From Kineococcus xinjiangensis (GTDB lineage: Bacteria > Actinomycetota > Actinomycetes > Actinomycetales > Kineococcaceae), in the NCBI RefSeq assembly GCF_002934625.1, contig NZ_PTJD01000001.1, positions 605,486 through 669,485 on the forward strand: 64,000 nucleotides of DNA, written 5' to 3'. Shown here one piece after another: positions 44,794 through 54,920 of this stretch (position 1 is its first letter; each line of letters opens with the position of its first letter). The position numbers were made by a program, and so were the translations under genes. The notes below the pieces were generated by a model. The model searched no databases. It was not told the origin of the DNA and worked only from the letters and a program-made list of their open reading frames with translations.

Positions 44794-45045
44794 GTGAGCA
44801 CGCAGCCTCCCCAGACCCCCGCCGCGAGCGCCGACCCGTCCATCGCGGCCCTCAGCTACGAGCAGGCCCGCGAGGAGCTCGGCACCGTGGTGCGGGCGCT
44901 GGAGTCGGGCAGCAAGGGGCTGGAGGAGTCGCTGGCGCTGTGGGAGCGCGGTGAGGCCCTCGCCGACCACTGCCAGCGCTGGCTGGACGGGGCCCGGCAG
45001 CGCCTCGACGCCGCGCGCGCCCGCACGGAGGACACCGCCGGCTGA
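44794..45045 (+). CDS. xseB: Exodeoxyribonuclease VII small subunit
   Basis: An 83-residue helical protein with the XseB pattern [20 protein letters not shown] followed by [20 protein letters not shown]. It binds the large-subunit coiled coil. Length is normal for the family. Confidence 0.93.
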   Translation: MSTQPPQTPAASADPSIAALSYEQAREELGTVVRALESGSKGLEESLALWERGEALADHCQRWLDGARQRLDAARARTEDTAG

Positions 45046-45058
45046 ACCGGCGGGCCCG

Positions 45059-45088
45059 GGTCGGGCTCGGCCGGGTCGGGCTCGGCCG
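45059..45088. repeat. Two tandem 15-bp units after xseB
   Basis: GGTCGGGCTCGGCCG occurs twice without change, and a decayed third unit follows. It fills the gap between the converging xseB and DUF4245 genes. Confidence 0.7.
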
Positions 45089-45096
45089 CGTCGGCC

Positions 45097-45870
45097 TCAG
45101 GTGCCGGGCGCGGCGGCCACCGGCTCCCCCGCCAGCACCGCCTCCGCGAGGACGGACAGCTCGTCGAAGCCCGCCCCGCCCGTCACGAGCGTCGTGATGC
45201 CGTCGGCCTCCCGCTTCAGCGTGCTGCGGTTGCGGTCCTGCCGGTACAGCTCCTCCCACTCCACGCCGCCGACGGTGCGGCTGCCCGCGTCCGTCGGTCG
45301 CGGAGCCGCGGTCTGCGCCTGCACCCACTTCGGGGTCGCGTCGGCCGCCATCTCCACCCCCGCGTACTTCCCCTCGGGGGTGAGGTAGCCGATGTGCCAG
45401 GTGATGACGTCGTCGGTGGAGCGCCTCGAGTACGCCGACGTCGGCTTCCACCCCTGCGGCAGCGCCGCCGGCACGACCGGCTCGAAGGGCAGCGTGCTGG
45501 CGGCGGCGGTCGCGGCGGAGCGCACGTCCACCGGCGGCTGCTCGATGCCGTTCGGCCGCGGCAGCAGCCACACCACGACGAAGACCAGCGCCAGGATGAC
45601 CACCATCGAGCGCACCATGTCCAGCGGCGTACGCCCACGACCGCGAGGCGGAGGCGCACCGTGCTCCTCGCTCGCGCCCGCCGCCGGATCGACCGCGCCG
45701 GTCGCCGTCGCCGCGTCGGCTGCGGTCGCACCGGACGCCGCCGGGGCCGTCGCGGTCGCGGCGGGAGGGGTCGCGGTGCCGGGCTCGGGCTGCACGGGCT
45801 GGTCGGGGCGCACGGGTTCCACGTCCCCATCGTCGCCGATGCCGGCGGGCATCTGCGACGGGGCCGCCAC
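45097..45870 (-). CDS. DUF4245 membrane-anchored protein
   Basis: A 257-residue protein: an Ala/Pro/Thr-rich cytoplasmic tail (1-80), one membrane segment (about 88-104, [16 protein letters not shown]) and an extracytoplasmic DUF4245 domain ([36 protein letters not shown]). Function unknown; it is a regular neighbour of glpX and xseAB in actinobacteria. A GTG at 45870 or an ATG at 45852 could be the start. Divergent from glpX. Confidence 0.85.
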   Translation of the reverse strand: MAAPSQMPAGIGDDGDVEPVRPDQPVQPEPGTATPPAATATAPAASGATAADAATATGAVDPAAGASEEHGAPPPRGRGRTPLDMVRSMVVILALVFVVVWLLPRPNGIEQPPVDVRSAATAAASTLPFEPVVPAALPQGWKPTSAYSRRSTDDVITWHIGYLTPEGKYAGVEMAADATPKWVQAQTAAPRPTDAGSRTVGGVEWEELYRQDRNRSTLKREADGITTLVTGGAGFDELSVLAEAVLAGEPVAAAPGT

Positions 45871-45879
45871 GGCGGTGGC

Positions 45880-45885
45880 TACGAT
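45880..45885 (+). promoter_or_regulatory. -10 box for glpX
   Basis: TACGAT lies 33 nt before the glpX ATG, giving a short leader that contains the GGAGGG ribosome binding site. Confidence 0.45.
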
Positions 45886-45918
45886 CGGGCGGGCCGCTGC
45901 CGACCTGGAGGGTCAACG

Positions 45919-46959
45919 ATGACGAACAGCCCCACGCCCCTGCTTCCTCCGTCCCTGGCCGTGGGCCGGGAGGCTCCCGACCGGAACCTGGCGCTGGAGC
46001 TGGTCCGCGTCACCGAAGCCGCCGCGATGGCCGCCGGCCGCTGGGTCGGTCGCGGGGACAAGAACCGCGCCGACGGCGCCGCCGTGAACGCCATGCGCAC
46101 CCTCATCGGCACCGTCAGCATGAACGGCGTCGTCGTCATCGGCGAGGGCGAGAAGGACAACGCGCCCATGCTCTACAACGGCGAGCGCGTCGGGGACGGC
46201 AGCGGCCCCGAGTGCGACGTCGCCGTCGACCCCATCGACGGCACCACCCTGACCGCCCGCGGCATGAGCAACGCCGTCGCCGTCATGGCGGTCGCCGAGC
46301 GCGGCACCATGTACGACCCGAGCGCCGTGTTCTACATGGACAAGCTGGTCACGGGGCCGGACGCCGCCGAGCACGTCGACATCCGGCTGCCCGTGAAGGA
46401 GAACATCCGCCGCCTCGCGAAGGCCAAGCGGCGCTGGGTGGAGGACATCACCGTCTGCATCCTCGACCGCCCCCGCCACGAGCAGCTCGCCCGCGAGGTC
46501 CGCGACGCGGGTGCCCGCATCAAGTTCATCTCCGACGGGGACGTCGCCGGCGCGGTGATGGCCGCCCGCGACGACACCGGCGTGGACCTGCTCCTCGGGA
46601 TCGGCGGCACGCCGGAGGGCATCATCACCGCCTGCGCGCTGCAGTGCCTCGGCGGCACCATCCAGGGCCGCCTGGCGCCGCGCGACGACGACGAGAAGCA
46701 GAAGGCGATCGACGCCGGTCACGACCTCGACGCGGTGCTGTCCACCTCCGACCTGGTCCGCAGCGACAACTGCTACTTCGTGCTCACCGGCATCACCGAC
46801 GGGGAGCTCGTCAAGGGCGTGCGCTACGACGGGGACTCCATCCACACCTCCAGCCTGGTGATGCGCTCCAAGTCCGGCACGATCCGCCGGGTGGAGTCCG
46901 AGCACCAGCTCTCCAAGCTGCGCGCCTACGCCTCCGTCGACTTCAGCGGGGCTCGATGA
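45919..46959 (+). CDS. glpX: Class II fructose-1,6-bisphosphatase
   Basis: A 346-residue GlpX enzyme of gluconeogenesis. The metal-binding motifs [15 protein letters not shown] and [15 protein letters not shown] are intact, as is the substrate loop [27 protein letters not shown] site precedes the ATG. Its stop overlaps the ATG of the PfkB-family kinase (ATGA). Confidence 0.96.
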   Translation: MTNSPTPLLPPSLAVGREAPDRNLALELVRVTEAAAMAAGRWVGRGDKNRADGAAVNAMRTLIGTVSMNGVVVIGEGEKDNAPMLYNGERVGDGSGPECDVAVDPIDGTTLTARGMSNAVAVMAVAERGTMYDPSAVFYMDKLVTGPDAAEHVDIRLPVKENIRRLAKAKRRWVEDITVCILDRPRHEQLAREVRDAGARIKFISDGDVAGAVMAARDDTGVDLLLGIGGTPEGIITACALQCLGGTIQGRLAPRDDDEKQKAIDAGHDLDAVLSTSDLVRSDNCYFVLTGITDGELVKGVRYDGDSIHTSSLVMRSKSGTIRRVESEHQLSKLRAYASVDFSGAR

Positions 46960-47915
46960 CGGAGCGGGTCACCGAGCAGGCCGGCTCGCCCCCCGCGCTG
47001 CGCGCCGTCGTCGTCGGCGAGGCCCTCGTCGACGTCGTGCACCACAGCGACGGCAGCGTCTCCGAGCACCCGGGCGGCAGCCCGCTGAACGTCGCGTACG
47101 GCCTCGCGCGCCTCGGCGCCGACGTGGTGCTCGTCACCCGCCTCGGCGACGACGAGCACGGCGCCGCGGTCCGCGCCCACCTGGGCTCCGCCGGGGTGCG
47201 GCTGCCCGACGGCGCCGTGGACGACGGGTCGACCTCGCTCGCGCACGCCCACCTGGACGCCGAGGGCCGCGCCACCTACGAGTTCGACCTGGAGTGGGCG
47301 CTGCCACCGGTGGAGCTGCCCGGCGACGCCGACGTCCTGCACACCGGCTCCATCGCCACCGCCCTGCAACCGGGCGCCGGCGCGGTGCGGGCGCTGCTGG
47401 AGTCCGCCCGCGGCCGGGTGCCCGTCACCTTCGACCCCAACGTGCGCGCCGCCTTCCTGCCCGAGCCCGCGCAGGCCCGCGAGCAGGTCGAGCAGGTCGT
47501 CGCCCTCTCCGACGTGGTGAAGGCCAGCGACGAGGACCTCGCGTGGCTGGCGCCCGGCGAGGACGTCGTGGACGTGGCCCGCTCGTGGGCGGCGCTCGGG
47601 CCCGCGCTCGTGGTGGTCACCCGCGGCGGGGAGGGCGCGGTCGGCGTGACCGCGGCCGGGGCGCTGCACGAGGAGCCGGCACCGCGCATCGACGTGGTCG
47701 ACACCGTCGGCGCGGGCGACGCGTTCATGTCGGGTCTGCTGGACGCCCTCGCACTGGAGGGCGTCCTGGGGGCGGGCGCCGGGCGGCTGCGCGACCTCGA
47801 CGGCGACGCCCTGCGCCGGGTGGTGGCGCGCGCCATCCGCTCGGCCTCCTCCACGTGCACGCGGGCCGGGGCCAACCCGCCCACCCGCGAGCAGTTGGAC
47901 GCCTTCGGCTCCTGA
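46956..47915 (+). CDS. PfkB-family carbohydrate kinase (fructokinase-like)
   Basis: A 319-residue ribokinase-fold enzyme. The N-terminal PfkB signature [18 protein letters not shown] and the C-terminal ATP/anion-hole signature [12 protein letters not shown] (catalytic Asp) are present. Fructokinase is the closest type by eye. It is translationally coupled to glpX, so it may supply fructose phosphate to the same pool. Confidence 0.88.
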   Translation: MTERVTEQAGSPPALRAVVVGEALVDVVHHSDGSVSEHPGGSPLNVAYGLARLGADVVLVTRLGDDEHGAAVRAHLGSAGVRLPDGAVDDGSTSLAHAHLDAEGRATYEFDLEWALPPVELPGDADVLHTGSIATALQPGAGAVRALLESARGRVPVTFDPNVRAAFLPEPAQAREQVEQVVALSDVVKASDEDLAWLAPGEDVVDVARSWAALGPALVVVTRGGEGAVGVTAAGALHEEPAPRIDVVDTVGAGDAFMSGLLDALALEGVLGAGAGRLRDLDGDALRRVVARAIRSASSTCTRAGANPPTREQLDAFGS

Positions 47916-48001
47916 CCCCTGCGGCCGGCACGCCGGTCACCGAGCACGCCGGTCCCGGTCGCGACCGGGGGCGGCGTGCCGTCGTCGTGGCCGGGGCGAC
48001 C

Positions 48002-49348
48002 TCAGGGGGCGGAGCGGCTCAGCCGCAGCGTGGAGGCAGCGCCCCGCAGGCGCCGGCCCTCCCGCAGGGCGGCCTCCACCCCGCGGGCCACGCCCTGCGA
48101 CCCCGCGGCCAGTCCGTCGGCGCAGCGGCTCAGCACGGCGCTCGCGCGGACCTCGTCGCGGAAGGTGCGGCGCAGCAGGCTCGCGCGGTCCAGGACGGCG
48201 GGCAGCGGCCCGCGCCCGCCCGGCGCCATCGTCACCCGCACGTTCGTCCGCGTCCGCACGGTGCCCGGCGCGAGACGGCGCTTGTAGTCCTCCTCCCCGC
48301 GGAGCATGTCCAGCTCCAGGCGGTCGGAGGCGATGCTGCGGCGGCGCAGGTGCAGCAGCAGCAGCGAGCCGGGGCCGCTGGCGGCGTAGCGGGCCCGGTA
48401 GGACTGCAGGTAGCCGTGGACGACGCGCTCCCCCGCGAACCCCAGGTTGTAGGCGACCAGCTCCCCGTCCACCCGCAGGCCGCTCAGCCAGACCTGCTCG
48501 CGCGGGGCGGTGGCGCACACCTGGGCCAGCAGCGCCCCCGACGCCCCGCGCCACGGGCGGTGGCGCCGCTCGGCGTGGGGGTGCTCGTCGTCCACGGCGG
48601 CCAGCTCCGCGACGAGCGAGGGCAGGTCCGCGCCGCTCAGCAGGTCCGCGACCAGCCGCACGCTCCCCCGCTCGGCGAGGCGGCGGCGCTGACGGCGCTC
48701 ACCCCGGCGCACCCCGGCCGGGAGCTGCTCGTCGTGCTCGGCCACCGTCGGCGGCAGCAGGACGGACGTGCACACGGCCTGCTCCACGGCCCGCAGCCCG
48801 TAGCCGCGCCGCTGCGCCCACGAGAGGAGGTCGGGCAGCAGGGGGTCGTCGGAGCGGACCTGCTCCAGGTCGAAGAGGGCGCCCGGCAGCGCCGCGACGG
48901 CCGCGTCGAGGACGGCGTCGACGAGGGCCTCGCCCTGCACGACGCGGGCACCGCCCACGAGCACCGTCGCGTAGTCGCTGGCCCCGCTGCCCAGGAACGT
49001 CACCACGGGACGGCGGGAGGTCCCGGCGAGGGCGAAGGCACCGACCGCCAGCAGCTGTCCGCGGGAGCGGACCGTCACGAGCAGCGGCGCGGCGCCGCCC
49101 AGGTGCTGGGCGACCGCGCGCAGCCAGTCGGGCCCGGAGAAGAACGAGGCGCCGCTGGCGGCCAGCAACCGCCGCCACTCCTCCCAGGACACCGCCGTCA
49201 GGTCCCGGTGGACGCCGGTGCGCAACGCCGGTCCGACCGCGGGCAGCGGGGTGGTGTCGACCTGCCGGGCGGGGCCCACCTCGACGGCGGGCGATGCGCA
49301 GGCCGCGTCGTGGCACCCGCGCGCCTGCAGCAGCGCGTCACCCACCAC
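48002..49348 (-). CDS. GNAT/FemAB-like acetyltransferase (BioF2-like domain)
   Basis: A 448-residue protein of the CelD/BioF2-like (Acetyltransf_6) type. Seen are FSGPDWLRAVAQHL and LLVTVRSRGQLLAVGAF in the N-terminal half, and the acyltransferase core VWLSGLRVDGELVAYNLGF with YRARYAASGPGSLLLLHLRR. Such proteins modify exopolysaccharide or other surface sugars. The first 50 residues are low in conservation; GTG at 49348 is one of several possible starts. Confidence 0.75.
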   Translation of the reverse strand: MVGDALLQARGCHDAACASPAVEVGPARQVDTTPLPAVGPALRTGVHRDLTAVSWEEWRRLLAASGASFFSGPDWLRAVAQHLGGAAPLLVTVRSRGQLLAVGAFALAGTSRRPVVTFLGSGASDYATVLVGGARVVQGEALVDAVLDAAVAALPGALFDLEQVRSDDPLLPDLLSWAQRRGYGLRAVEQAVCTSVLLPPTVAEHDEQLPAGVRRGERRQRRRLAERGSVRLVADLLSGADLPSLVAELAAVDDEHPHAERRHRPWRGASGALLAQVCATAPREQVWLSGLRVDGELVAYNLGFAGERVVHGYLQSYRARYAASGPGSLLLLHLRRRSIASDRLELDMLRGEEDYKRRLAPGTVRTRTNVRVTMAPGGRGPLPAVLDRASLLRRTFRDEVRASAVLSRCADGLAAGSQGVARGVEAALREGRRLRGAASTLRLSRSAP

Positions 49349-49633
49349 GGCCCGCCTCTCGCTCCTCCGACCCGGACGACGGGACGACCGGGGCCGCTCC
49401 GCGCTGGGCACGATAGCGAGGCGGGAGGCACCGGGCCCCTTCTCGTCCACCGCGTCGGCGTCGTGTCACCCGCCTCCCGCGGATCCGCGACACAGTGCTG
49501 ATCGGCGACCACGCGGTGTGCGCGAAACGGCGTCGGGAACCGGCCGTCCGCACCCGGCGGCCGGTGCGCCAGGGTGGTGCGCGCACGGCTCCTGCGACCG
49601 GCGGGGGCGGCACGGAACCCGAGGAGGTGCGCG

Positions 49634-51772
49634 GTGGCCGTCCTGGCGCGCGCGGAGGGAGTGCTCGGTGAGGTGGTCCTGCGCGACTTCGGCGCGGACG
49701 ACCCGGACGGCCGGGAGCTGCTCGTCAACGGTGTCCTGCTCATGGACACCGGGGACGCAAGCACGGAGCGCGCGCTGGCCGCCGAGGCGCTCGCGCAGCT
49801 CCCCCGGCGCCCACTGCGCCTGCTCGTCGGCGGCCTCGGCCTCGGCTTCACCGCCGCCGAGGCACTGGCCGACCCCCGCACCGCGGCCCTGGACGTCGTC
49901 GAGATCGAACCCGCCCTGCCGGAGTGGGCCCGGCGGGGCCTCCTGCCCTCCGTCGCCCCCGTGCTGGCCGACCCGCGCACCACCGTCACCGTCGGCGACG
50001 TGGCCGCCGTGGTGCGCGACCTTCCCGAGGAGTGCCTCGACGCCGTCCTCCTCGACGTCGACAACGGACCCGACTTCCTCGTCTCCGAGCACAACGCAGC
50101 CCTCTACGGGGAGGGCTTCCTCGCGCTCGCCGTGCGCAGGCTGCGGCCGGGCGGGGTGCTCTCCGTCTGGTCGGCGCAGCGCTCCGACGCGCTCGCCGCC
50201 GCCCTCGACGCCGCGCTGGCCGGGGTCGGCGGCGGCCGCTCCGCCCACGTGGAGGTGGTGGTCCGGCGGGGTGCACGTGACCTCGACTACCACCTGCACT
50301 CCGCCACCCGCCCGCACGGCAGGATGGGAGCCATGGCCGACGACGCTCAGCAGCAGGACCAGCAGTCCGGGCAGCAGTCCGGGCAGGACTTCCGGATCGA
50401 GCACGACACCATGGGCGAGGTGCGCGTCCCCGCCGCCGCCAAGTGGCGGGCGCAGACGCAGCGCGCCGTGGAGAACTTCCCCCTCAGCGGCACGGGCCTG
50501 GAGAAGGCCCACATCGCCGCGCTCGCCCGCATCAAGAGGGCCGCCGCGCTCGCCAACGCCGAGCTCGGCGTCCTGGAGCAGGACGTCGCGGACGCGATCG
50601 CCTCCGCCGCGGCCGAGGTGGCGGGCGGCGCCCACGACGGCGAGTTCCCGGTGGACATCTTCCAGACCGGCTCCGGAACCTCGTCGAACATGAACGCCAA
50701 CGAGGTCATCGCGACGCTGGCCACCGAGCGCCTCGGCCGGCCCGTGCACCCCAACGACCACGTCAACGCCTCGCAGTCGTCCAACGACGTCTTCCCGACC
50801 TCGGTGCACGTCGCCGCGACCGCGGCCGTCGTGCAGGACTTCGTCCCCGCGCTGGAGCACCTGGCGGCGTCGCTGGAGCGCAAGCGCGACGAGTTCGCCG
50901 ACGTCGTGAAGTCCGGGCGCACGCACCTGATGGACGCGACCCCGGTCACGCTCGGGCAGGAGTTCGCCGGTTACGCGGCGCAGGTGCGCCGGGGCGTCGA
51001 GCGCGTGCAGGTCACCCTCCCCCGCGTGGCGGAGGTGCCGCTGGGCGGAACGGCGGTCGGCACGGGCATCAACACGCCCAAGGGCTTCCCGCAGCGGGTC
51101 ATCGCCCTGCTGGCGGAGGACACCGGCCTGCCGCTGACGGAGGCCGTCGACCACTTCGAGGCCCAGGGTGCGCGCGACGCGCTGGTGGAGCTGTCCGGGG
51201 CGCTGCGCACTGTCGCCGTCAGCGTCACCAAGATCTGCAACGACCTGCGATGGATGGGTTCCGGCCCCCGCACGGGGCTGGCGGAGGTGCGCCTGCCGGA
51301 CCTGCAGCCGGGCTCGTCGATCATGCCGGGCAAGGTGAACCCGGTGGTTCCCGAGGCCGTGCTCATGGTGTGCGCACAGGTCGTCGGCAACGACGCGACG
51401 GTCGCCTGGGCGGGCGCCAGCGGCAACTTCGAGCTGAACGTGATGATCCCCGTGATGGCGCGCAACGTGTTGGAGTCCACCCGGCTGCTCGGCAACGCCG
51501 CGCGCCTGTTGGCGGACCGCTGCGTCGACGGCCTGGAGGCGGACGTCGAGCAGTGCCGGCGCTTCGCGGAGTCGTCGCCGTCGATCGTCACGCCGCTCAA
51601 CCGGGTGATCGGCTACGAGGCGGCGGCGAAGGTCGCCAAGCACGCCGTGGCGGAGGGCACGACGGTGCGCCAGGCGGTGCTCGACCTCGGGTTCGTGGAG
51701 CGCGGCCAGGTCAGCGAGGAGCAGCTCGACGCCGCCCTGGACGTGCTGTCGATGACGGCTCCCAAGGCCTGA
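49634..51772 (+). CDS. Spermidine-synthase-like methyltransferase in frame with fumarase C
   Basis: One open frame of 712 codons runs from a GTG with GAGGAGG upstream through a class I methyltransferase/spermidine-synthase-like domain (about 1-215: [44 protein letters not shown]), then a Gln-rich linker, and into a complete class II fumarase. No stop separates the two. Either a fused protein is made, or the methyltransferase has lost its own stop while fumC still uses its internal ATG. The methyltransferase part resembles the putrescine aminopropyltransferase fold without clear substrate residues. Confidence 0.7.
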   Translation: MAVLARAEGVLGEVVLRDFGADDPDGRELLVNGVLLMDTGDASTERALAAEALAQLPRRPLRLLVGGLGLGFTAAEALADPRTAALDVVEIEPALPEWARRGLLPSVAPVLADPRTTVTVGDVAAVVRDLPEECLDAVLLDVDNGPDFLVSEHNAALYGEGFLALAVRRLRPGGVLSVWSAQRSDALAAALDAALAGVGGGRSAHVEVVVRRGARDLDYHLHSATRPHGRMGAMADDAQQQDQQSGQQSGQDFRIEHDTMGEVRVPAAAKWRAQTQRAVENFPLSGTGLEKAHIAALARIKRAAALANAELGVLEQDVADAIASAAAEVAGGAHDGEFPVDIFQTGSGTSSNMNANEVIATLATERLGRPVHPNDHVNASQSSNDVFPTSVHVAATAAVVQDFVPALEHLAASLERKRDEFADVVKSGRTHLMDATPVTLGQEFAGYAAQVRRGVERVQVTLPRVAEVPLGGTAVGTGINTPKGFPQRVIALLAEDTGLPLTEAVDHFEAQGARDALVELSGALRTVAVSVTKICNDLRWMGSGPRTGLAEVRLPDLQPGSSIMPGKVNPVVPEAVLMVCAQVVGNDATVAWAGASGNFELNVMIPVMARNVLESTRLLGNAARLLADRCVDGLEADVEQCRRFAESSPSIVTPLNRVIGYEAAAKVAKHAVAEGTTVRQAVLDLGFVERGQVSEEQLDAALDVLSMTAPKA
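50333..51772 (+). CDS. fumC: Class II fumarate hydratase
   Basis: A 479-residue fumarase from an internal ATG with GGATGGGAG just upstream. It interconverts fumarate and malate in the TCA cycle. Family marks are [30 protein letters not shown] and the signature [16 protein letters not shown] (catalytic Ser loop). The first 25 residues are a Gln/Asp-rich tail not seen in the core family. This ATG is preferred as the fumarase start, whether or not the longer fusion is also made. Confidence 0.95.
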   Translation: MADDAQQQDQQSGQQSGQDFRIEHDTMGEVRVPAAAKWRAQTQRAVENFPLSGTGLEKAHIAALARIKRAAALANAELGVLEQDVADAIASAAAEVAGGAHDGEFPVDIFQTGSGTSSNMNANEVIATLATERLGRPVHPNDHVNASQSSNDVFPTSVHVAATAAVVQDFVPALEHLAASLERKRDEFADVVKSGRTHLMDATPVTLGQEFAGYAAQVRRGVERVQVTLPRVAEVPLGGTAVGTGINTPKGFPQRVIALLAEDTGLPLTEAVDHFEAQGARDALVELSGALRTVAVSVTKICNDLRWMGSGPRTGLAEVRLPDLQPGSSIMPGKVNPVVPEAVLMVCAQVVGNDATVAWAGASGNFELNVMIPVMARNVLESTRLLGNAARLLADRCVDGLEADVEQCRRFAESSPSIVTPLNRVIGYEAAAKVAKHAVAEGTTVRQAVLDLGFVERGQVSEEQLDAALDVLSMTAPKA

Positions 51773-51783
51773 GCCCCTCTCCC

Positions 51784-51826
51784 GCGGGTCGCCCGCCCGC
51801 GCCCCGGGTGGGGGCGGGCGACCCGC
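51784..51826. terminator. Terminator after fumC
   Basis: A perfect 15-bp stem (51784-51798 with 51812-51826) starts 11 nt past the fumC stop. Confidence 0.85.
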
Positions 51827-51844
51827 CGGAGGTCGACGGTCAGG

Positions 51845-51894
51845 GAACGCCGAAGGGCGCCGCTCCCCGTGGGGGGCGGCGCCCTTCGGCGTTC
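51845..51894. terminator. Terminator between fumC and the ferritin gene
   Basis: A perfect 19-bp stem (51845-51863 with 51876-51894) and a 12-nt loop lie 13 nt past the ferritin stop on the other strand. It probably serves both converging units. Confidence 0.85.
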
Positions 51895-51907
51895 TCGAAC
51901 TGCGTGC

Positions 51908-52474
51908 TCAGGCGGCTCCGCCTGCGACCGCGGGGGCCGAGGGGTCCTCGGCCTCGTCCACGCTCTCCCGCGCCAGCCAGTCCTCGACCCGGAACAGGTC
52001 GTCACCGGCGCGGTCCACGATGGTCAGCAGGGTCGACATGGAGGCGACCTCCTCGACCTGCTCCTTGAGGAACCAGTGCACGAACTGCTCGCCGATGAAG
52101 TCCCCCTCGCGGCGAGCCGCCGCGAAGAGCCCCTCGATCAGGCGGGTGACCTCCCCCTCCTGCTCCAGCGCGAGGGCGATGAGCTCCCGCACGCTGCCGA
52201 ACTCGTTGCGCACCTCGGCCACGCCGGGGATGCGCACGGGAATGCCCCTGTCCAGCATGAACTGGACGAACATCATCCCGTGGTTCCGCTCCTCCAGCGC
52301 CTGCGCGTAGAAGTGCTTGGCGAGCTGCTTGAGGTCGTGGGAGTCGAACCACACCGCCAGCGCGACGTACTGCTGGGAGGCGTGGAACTCGGCCACGACC
52401 TGCTCGCCGAGCAACTCCTGGAAGCTCTTCGGCTGGAGGTCCGGCGCGGAGCCGGATGCGGGGAGGGAACTCAC
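51908..52474 (-). CDS. Ferritin (BfrB-like)
   Basis: A 188-residue four-helix iron-storage protein. The ferroxidase residues are visible in helices A and B ([20 protein letters not shown] and [15 protein letters not shown]) and in helices C and D ([23 protein letters not shown]). Its GTG overlaps the rpsD stop (GTGA), so it is translationally coupled to a ribosomal protein gene, which is unusual. An iron-box-like site lies before rpsD. The last 20 residues are acidic and Ala-rich. Confidence 0.92.
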   Translation of the reverse strand: MSSLPASGSAPDLQPKSFQELLGEQVVAEFHASQQYVALAVWFDSHDLKQLAKHFYAQALEERNHGMMFVQFMLDRGIPVRIPGVAEVRNEFGSVRELIALALEQEGEVTRLIEGLFAAARREGDFIGEQFVHWFLKEQVEEVASMSTLLTIVDRAGDDLFRVEDWLARESVDEAEDPSAPAVAGGAA

Positions 52475-53079
52475 CGGGAGTAGAACTCCACGACGAGCTG
52501 CTCGTCGCAGGTCACGGGGATCTGCTCGCGCACCGGCTGGGCGAGGATGCGGGCGGAGAGCTCCTGGCGCTGCACGTCGAGCCAGCCGGGGATCTCGTTG
52601 TCCGACCAGCCACCCTCGGCCGCGACGATGAACGGGGTCTTCGTCTTGCTGCGGGGCGCGATCTCGACGATCTGCCCGGGCACGACGCGGTAGGACGGGC
52701 GGTCCACGCGGCGGCCGTCGACCACGATGTGGCGGTGCACGACCATCTGGCGGGCCTGGTAGATCGTGCGGGCGAAGCCGGCACGCCACACCACGGCGTC
52801 GAGACGGGTCTCGAGCAGGGTGACCAGGTTCGCACCGGTCTTGCCGGGCTTGCGCTTCGCGAGGTCGTACGCACGACGCAGCTGGGTCTCGCTGATGTCG
52901 TACTGGTAGCGGAGCCGCTGCTTCTCCCGCAGCTGCATCGCGTAGTCAGACTGCTTGCGCTGCTTGCGACCGTGCATGCCCGGCGGGTACGGACGGCGGT
53001 CCATGAAGCGAGCCGCCTTGGGAGTGAGGGCCACCCCCAGAGCGCGGCTGATCCGCACCTTCGGTCGAGCGTTGTTCAC
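52471..53079 (-). CDS. rpsD: 30S ribosomal protein S4
   Basis: A 202-residue S4 protein that starts assembly of the 30S body. The N-terminal [16 protein letters not shown] segment and the S4 RNA-binding domain ([40 protein letters not shown]) are present. It is of the short actinobacterial, Cys-free type. The GTG has GGAGGTGTT upstream. It stands apart from the main ribosomal operon and leads a ferritin gene. Confidence 0.97.
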   Translation of the reverse strand: MNNARPKVRISRALGVALTPKAARFMDRRPYPPGMHGRKQRKQSDYAMQLREKQRLRYQYDISETQLRRAYDLAKRKPGKTGANLVTLLETRLDAVVWRAGFARTIYQARQMVVHRHIVVDGRRVDRPSYRVVPGQIVEIAPRSKTKTPFIVAAEGGWSDNEIPGWLDVQRQELSARILAQPVREQIPVTCDEQLVVEFYSR

Positions 53080-53095
53080 AACACCTCCAGATCGG

Positions 53096-53114
53096 TTAGG
53101 TTACCCTGACCTTA
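53096..53114. promoter_or_regulatory. IdeR/DtxR-type iron box
   Basis: TTAGGTTACCCTGACCTTA matches the 19-bp mycobacterial iron-box consensus at 15 of 19 positions by eye. It lies 17 bp before rpsD and about 84 bp before the DUF2470 gene, in their shared divergent gap. Confidence 0.7.
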
Positions 53115-53197
53115 GCCGAGGAGGTCTCCACTCAGGAGATGTCCGAGTACCCCGACAACGTCCAGGCCGACGCTTCTCCGAGCCCCGAGGTCTCACC

Positions 53198-54091
53198 ATG
53201 TCTCCACGGATCACCACGAGCGCTGGCTCGGTCCACGCCACAGACCATCGTACTTCCTCCGCCGAGGTGCCGGGGACCCGCGCACCGCGCCCCGCGGCGA
53301 CCTCCCCGGCGGAGTGGGCGCGCACCCTCGCCGCGGGCACGGTGGCGGGCACGCTGCACCTGGCCCGCACCGCCGAGACCGAGGAGGCCGGCTGCGCCGC
53401 CACCCGCCGCACCGAGCCCTTCCCCGTGCGCCACCTCAGCGGCGCCGGTGGCGACCTGCTCCTCCTCGTGGACGACGGCAGCCCGCTCGCGACGCGGCTC
53501 GACGAGCTGCGCGCGGGCCTGCCCGACGGGCACGACGTGCCGGCGGTGCTGGACGTGCTGGACGTCCCGCCGGGGCTGTCCGGCCTCCCCCGCGCCCGCC
53601 TCTGCGTCACCGGCTGGATCGACGCGGTGCCGGCGGCCGAGCAGCGGCGCCTGGCCGCCACGGCGACCTCCCCGACCCCCGCGCTGCTCGACATCGGCCG
53701 GGGCAGGCACCTGCTGCGCCTCGACGTGGCCGACCTGCGCGTGACGACGGGCGGCGGGGTGCACCTGGTGACCGACGACGACTACGTCGCGGCGACGCCG
53801 GACCCGCTCTACGGCGACGAGCACGAGATCGTCGCCCACCTGGAGGCGCACCACCGCGACCGCCTCATCGGCTGGGTGCTGCACCGGCTGCCGCGGGAAC
53901 AGGCGCGACAGGTGCGCGAGGTCGCGGTCGTGGGGGCCGACCGCCACGGCATCGACGTGCTCTGCACCCTCTCCGAGACCACGGTGACCCTGCGCGGCGC
54001 GTTCGCCACGCCCGTCACCGCCGAGCACCACCTGCCGCGGGCGCTGTGCGGCCTCTTCGCCTGCCCCTGCGAGGGCGCGAGCGCACACTGA
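53198..54091 (+). CDS. DUF2470 / PPOX split-barrel protein, heme- or iron-linked
   Basis: A 297-residue protein with a flavin-reductase-like split barrel (about 25-180, FPVRHLSGAGGDLLLLVDDGSPLA) and a C-terminal DUF2470 domain (HEIVAHLEAHHRDRLIGWVL near 210, ending LCGLFACPCEGA). Related HugZ-type proteins degrade or bind heme, and DUF2470 proteins are often iron-controlled. GAGG lies 8 nt before the ATG. The iron box in the shared promoter fits this role; heme cleavage itself is unproven. Confidence 0.8.
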   Translation: MSPRITTSAGSVHATDHRTSSAEVPGTRAPRPAATSPAEWARTLAAGTVAGTLHLARTAETEEAGCAATRRTEPFPVRHLSGAGGDLLLLVDDGSPLATRLDELRAGLPDGHDVPAVLDVLDVPPGLSGLPRARLCVTGWIDAVPAAEQRRLAATATSPTPALLDIGRGRHLLRLDVADLRVTTGGGVHLVTDDDYVAATPDPLYGDEHEIVAHLEAHHRDRLIGWVLHRLPREQARQVREVAVVGADRHGIDVLCTLSETTVTLRGAFATPVTAEHHLPRALCGLFACPCEGASAH

Positions 54092-54158
54092 CGCGGCGCC
54101 CGCTCGCACAGGCGCCCGCCGGGGAGACCCCCGGCGGGGGCGGGCGGCGGCCGGTCCG

Positions 54159-54920
54159 TCAGTACCAGTTGTGCGAGCGGCTGTGCGCCCACGCGGCGCA
54201 CGGGGAGCCGTAGCGGCCCTCGATGTAGCCGAGGCCCCAGCGGATCTGGGTGAGCGGGTTCGTCTCCCAGTCCGCGCCGGCGGAGGCCATCTTGCGCCCC
54301 GGCAGGGCCTGCGGGATGCCGTAGGCGCTCGACGTGGGGTTGTCCGCGGCGGGGTTCCAGCCGCTCTCCTTCATCCACAGCGAGTCCAGGCAGGAGAACT
54401 GCTCCTCGCCCCAGCCGTGCTGGGCCACCAGGACCCGGGCGGCTCCGCGCGGGTCGCGGACCGCGTTGCGGGTGGCCTCCTCCGCCTCGGCGCGGCGGGC
54501 CTCCTCGGCCAGGCGCTCGGCCTCCAGGCGGCGGGCCTCCTCCTCGGCGCGGCGGGCCTCCTCGGCCAGGCGGGCCTGCTCGGCCAGCACCGCGGCCCGC
54601 ACCTGCCGGTCGCGGGTGCCCTGGCTCCACGCCTCCGCGGCCCGGTACTGCTGCTCCACGATCACCGCGACGCGGTGGGCCTCGTCGCGCTGGGCCTGGG
54701 CGACCTCGGGGTCGACCCGGTGGTCGGCGGAGCCGGCCTGCCCTGCGAGTCGGACGCCACCGGTCTGGCCACCGGGCGTGGCCGCCCCCACGAGCCCGAC
54801 GGCCGCGAAGGCCAGGAGCACGGGCACAGCGCGCCCAGCGTTCCCCCTGCGAGCCGGACGGCCGGGCGGGACCCGGTGCCGCGGGACGGACGTGCGCGGG
54901 GGGCGGGGGCGAAGCGTCAA
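54159..54920 (-). CDS. Lytic transglycosylase (SLT-like) with coiled coil
   Basis: A 253-residue cell-wall enzyme. A basic N-terminus and one hydrophobic segment (about 26-44, AVPVLLAFAAVGLVGAA) export it. A long Glu/Arg/Ala coiled coil (about 70-150, repeating AEEARR) follows, and a C-terminal lysozyme-like domain carries LDSLWMKESGWNPAADN with the catalytic Glu and SSAYGIPQALPG. A TTG at 54920 with AGGAAGG upstream is the best start I can find. It has a long structured leader. Confidence 0.82.
   Translation of the reverse strand: MTLRPRPPRTSVPRHRVPPGRPARRGNAGRAVPVLLAFAAVGLVGAATPGGQTGGVRLAGQAGSADHRVDPEVAQAQRDEAHRVAVIVEQQYRAAEAWSQGTRDRQVRAAVLAEQARLAEEARRAEEEARRLEAERLAEEARRAEAEEATRNAVRDPRGAARVLVAQHGWGEEQFSCLDSLWMKESGWNPAADNPTSSAYGIPQALPGRKMASAGADWETNPLTQIRWGLGYIEGRYGSPCAAWAHSRSHNWY

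Noticed and set aside
48002..49450. Longer start for the acetyltransferase at 49450
   Set aside because: The extra 34 residues are Arg/Pro-rich and lack conservation signs; GTG at 49348 is closer to the domain and follows a purine-rich stretch.
53139..53744. An ATG with AGGAG just before it, upstream of and overlapping the DUF2470 gene in another frame
   Set aside because: The ribosome binding site is good, but the product soon becomes Arg/Pro/Ser-rich and overlaps the conserved split barrel. A short leader peptide cannot be excluded.
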